From: Cannabis sativa
Taxonomy: Eukaryota; Streptophyta; Magnoliopsida; Rosales; Cannabaceae
Direction: 5' to 3'
Assembly: GCF_029168945.1 (NCBI RefSeq)
Contig: NC_083605.1
Coordinates: forward strand, 18,737,280 to 18,801,279
Length of the DNA stretch: 64,000 nucleotides
Positions 61,654 through 64,000 of this stretch are shown piece by piece (position 1 is the first letter of the stretch; the number at the start of each line of letters is the position of its first letter). Position numbers and translations under genes: made by a program. The notes under the pieces are model-generated. The model was given only the letters and a program-made list of their open reading frames with translations. It had not been told where the DNA came from and did no database searches.

Positions 61654-62275
61654 CTACTCATTTTCTTCATCATCTTGTGTGTCATCAGCACTTAACAGAT
61701 GACTAAGCACAACTTTTTTCTTTTTCGGTTCTACTGTGGCTTCCTTAGAGTCGTCTTCATCACTCTTTCTCTTCAAACCTTGATCCTCTATTTCAACATG
61801 TGCAGATTCAGCAGCTTCACTACAAGAATTATCTTCTTTCTTTTCAAATGACTGCTGATTAGATTCCTCAGCTTTCAGTTCATCTCTATGATCAGGTTTA
61901 AAAGATGAGGTTTTACATTCCTCCAAATATGAGCGAATTTCATCATTGCTTGCTAAATCAAGAGGGGTCTTCCCTGCTTTTGTCTTCAAACTGAGATTTG
62001 CACCTTTCTTTACCAAATATTTGACAAGTTCTAGGTGAGACCCTTGGACAGCATAGTGTAGAGGAGACAAGCCCTTCCGAGTGATAGCTTTGATGGAAGC
62101 ACCAGATGAAAGAAGGGTCCGAACAACTTCAAGATGTCCCTTCTGGGCAGCAAAGTGTATTGCGCCCATATCATCCATGGCACTAGCACCAATATCTCCC
62201 CCATGCTTGCAAAGATAACTCACAACATCGGTTTTTCCAGACCATGCAGCCAGATGAAGTCTGTTGACCAATTTG
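61654..62275 (-). CDS. Ankyrin-repeat protein with nuclear, acidic tail, last exon (5' part missing)
   Basis: The last coding exon runs from a good acceptor (pyrimidine-rich TTTTTTTTCTTTAACAAG on the minus strand) at 62275 to a TAG at 61654-61656. Four ankyrin repeats cover the first ~115 residues: RLHLAAWSGKTDVVSYL, AIHFAAQKGHLEVVRTLL, PLHYAVQGSHLELVKYLV and a short last one, TPLDLASNDEIRSYLEE. Such repeats bind other proteins. The tail is rich in Glu, Ser and Lys, with basic clusters (LKRKSDEDD, EPKKKKVVL) that suggest nuclear location, and ends in acidic residues. Single-copy plant ankyrin proteins of this plan exist, but I cannot name the function. The upstream exon(s) were not identified up to 64,000; they may be very short or outside the window. 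Confidence 0.88.
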
Positions 62276-62426
62276 CTTGTTAAAGAAAAAAAAGATTCAT
62301 GATTGAAGTGCTAACGTAGGAACCAGCAATAAAAAGAAACAGTATAACTTAAATAGTCATGACACACAATAAACATGAAACATTTCTTTTTCATTTTAAA
62401 AGAAACAAAAATCAAAGTACCCAATA

Positions 62427-62588
62427 GGGATAGCTCAAATGGTCAAGTATGTAGTTTGCTTCCATAATGTCTTGGATTCAAATCTCTCTTGGTACCTAGC
62501 AATTGTTGTAGTATCCTAATCCTAGTCCCAAAATATTGTAAGGATAGCCAAGACGCCTAGTTTAAAAATCAAATAATAATAATAATAA
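62427..62588 (+). mobile_element. tRNA-derived SINE
   Basis: It starts GGGATAGCTCAAATGGTCAA. Its A box is TAGCTCAAATGG (62431-62442) and its B box is GGATTCAAATC (62474-62484), an RNA polymerase III promoter like that of a tRNA gene. A tRNA-unrelated part and an AATAATAATAAT tail follow. It is about 160 bp long, and no clear target duplication was found. It probably lies in the first intron of the ankyrin gene, in antisense orientation. Confidence 0.72.
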
Positions 62589-64000
62589 CGCGTAGAAATG
62601 CAAGAACTACCAATATAGAGATTATTTGGTGTATATACATAAAACAATCACTGCAGGTGTGGTTGCTTTCTTTACCAAAAGAATCTTTCAAGAGATATTT
62701 ATGCTGAGCAAGTTAGAGCCAGAACCAGAAGTACCCAGAAGCCTGTTAATTTTCCAATGGTGTGTGATAATATAACACTATCTGGTGTCTGAAACAATTT
62801 GTGACAATCCACTCCATTATATCATCATCAACAACCACTAAACTAGACTCTGATGACTTCCAATAAGATTCACTTATGTGAGGTGTAAAAGGATTAAAAC
62901 TAATTCAGATTAGTTGTACAGCTGTTGTACTGGTTTTGTGTGTTGCTATTGGTCAAATCTATTTTGGCTGTTAAGAGAACAGTAGTGTACATAATTTGGT
63001 TTGTGTACAAGGTAGAGTTAGTCTGGGGCGAAGTGGAGATTGGCTGTCTCGAATAAGGCACTGTAATTGAATTGTTCTCTTGTTTGAGACTAGGAGTTGA
63101 AAAGAAAGAAAAGAAAGAAAAAAAAAAAGGTTGTATTGGGCACTGGTTGGGTTCTATAAGAGTCCCTGCAAAAACTGAAATTGGATTTTAATTTTTGAAA
63201 ATCTCTAGTTTCATGTGACTCCTCTAAGATTGGTAATAAAAAAGGACCTGCAAGTGTGGGGTCTTTAAGCCAATCCGCTATATATGTTGAAAGGAAAACT
63301 CTTGTTCTGCACTATCTTAGAGGCAATGTTTTTGCTAGAAAAGTTAAATTTATATATCTTTAAAATTATACCAATAAACTTACTTTCTTGTGTTATTGTT
63401 ATAAAAAGATACTAGATCAGAACACATAAGGACCAACTAAAACTCTTCTATAAAGCTGTATCAATAAACTGGCACTAGCCGCACTACCCTCAATCTAGGA
63501 GAGTACACAGTTAATTGATTCAAGAGGATCTCCTCCACAAAAAACCAATCCAAAACTGTTCTAGACTAATTGTCTCCTTAACAACATCTATTGCCCCAAA
63601 TGTATCTATACAATTAATCAAATGTATTTAAACTCAACCAACTAACTGTAAAAACAACTACCCATACGGCTATCTCTTATGTACAGATCACTTATCATGG
63701 TATATTTGTTTCAATGGTCATGTACAATGGAGCTAAAAAAGTCAGAAAAAACTAGTCCCCTTGAGCCATCTGAATGCTAGTTGGTATGTCACCAAACGGA
63801 TGTTTTCCATTTCAATGAACAAAATCAAAACTCTCTAGTACACATCTATTCCCTTCCTAACTCAACACGCGTAAGTAACTCCAATCCTTCATCTATAAAT
63901 TATAAATAAGAAAACTGCACAAGAACGCAAGGGTGTCTTCTTAGTTTCAACAACAAACCTCCTACTCACTATTCACTAAGAATCTGAAAATAAAAAACAA
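62589..64000. other. Right end of window, no exon identified
   Basis: Probably intron and/or upstream sequence of the ankyrin gene. There is a purine-rich run (AAAGAAAGAAAAGAAAG type) at about 63,100-63,130. Both strands were scanned by eye for a short first exon with a good donor; none could be supported. Confidence 0.35.

Noticed and set aside
62427..62500. A tRNA gene, because of the A and B boxes.
   Set aside because: No acceptor-stem or anticodon-arm pairing could be drawn, and an unrelated body and a TAA tail follow; a tRNA-derived SINE fits better.

Overview
This is a stretch of plant nuclear DNA. It is AT-rich, dominated by nested LTR retrotransposons, and ends in three intron-containing genes. 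The gene content points to a eudicot that keeps arbuscular-mycorrhizal symbiosis, because an intact CYCLOPS/IPD3 gene is present. The order Rosales (for example Cannabaceae) is only a guess. All coordinates were counted by eye and may be off by a base or two.

Positions 1-45,835 are a nest of mobile elements, most with readable 5-bp target-site duplications (TSDs). A Ty3/gypsy chromovirus-type element (integrase relic 405-1506, 3' LTR 1542-18997) carries two insertions inside its LTR. One is a 5-kb element that encodes only a broken gag (3614-8569, TSD AGGAG). The other is a 10.1-kb Copia element (8729-18829, TSD AAATT). Next comes an unclassified repeat, called X here, with regularly recurring GTCAACCTGGGCGCTGGG-type motifs. 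X was split by an inverted member of the same Copia family (element E, 20678-41192, TSD CTAGG). E was itself split by a third full-length member (element F, 23430-33587, TSD AATAT). X was also split by a diverged solo LTR (D, 41532-45327, TSD GGCCA), which holds another solo LTR (C, 43198-45091, TSD CCGAA). The right end of E is abnormal: it carries a copy of X plus the left LTR, joined at a 5-bp microhomology.

Positions 46,700-64,000 are gene-bearing. A six-exon histidine phosphotransfer (HPt) protein gene lies on the plus strand (46826-49276) and has a 379-bp MULE-type MITE in intron 3. It is followed by a decayed repeat region with a gypsy solo LTR (51684-52745) and a Copia RNase H relic. 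The eleven-exon CYCLOPS gene is on the minus strand (54495-59523). The last coding exon of an ankyrin-repeat protein is on the minus strand (61654-62275), followed by a tRNA-derived SINE.

The genes do not form an operon or an obvious pathway cluster. The HPt protein would act in cytokinin-type two-component signalling, and CYCLOPS in the common symbiosis pathway downstream of CCaMK. The most unusual items are the rearranged Copia element E, the shared broken pol of all three Copia copies (a family apparently mobilised in trans), the gag-only element, and the phased motif and hairpin of repeat X.
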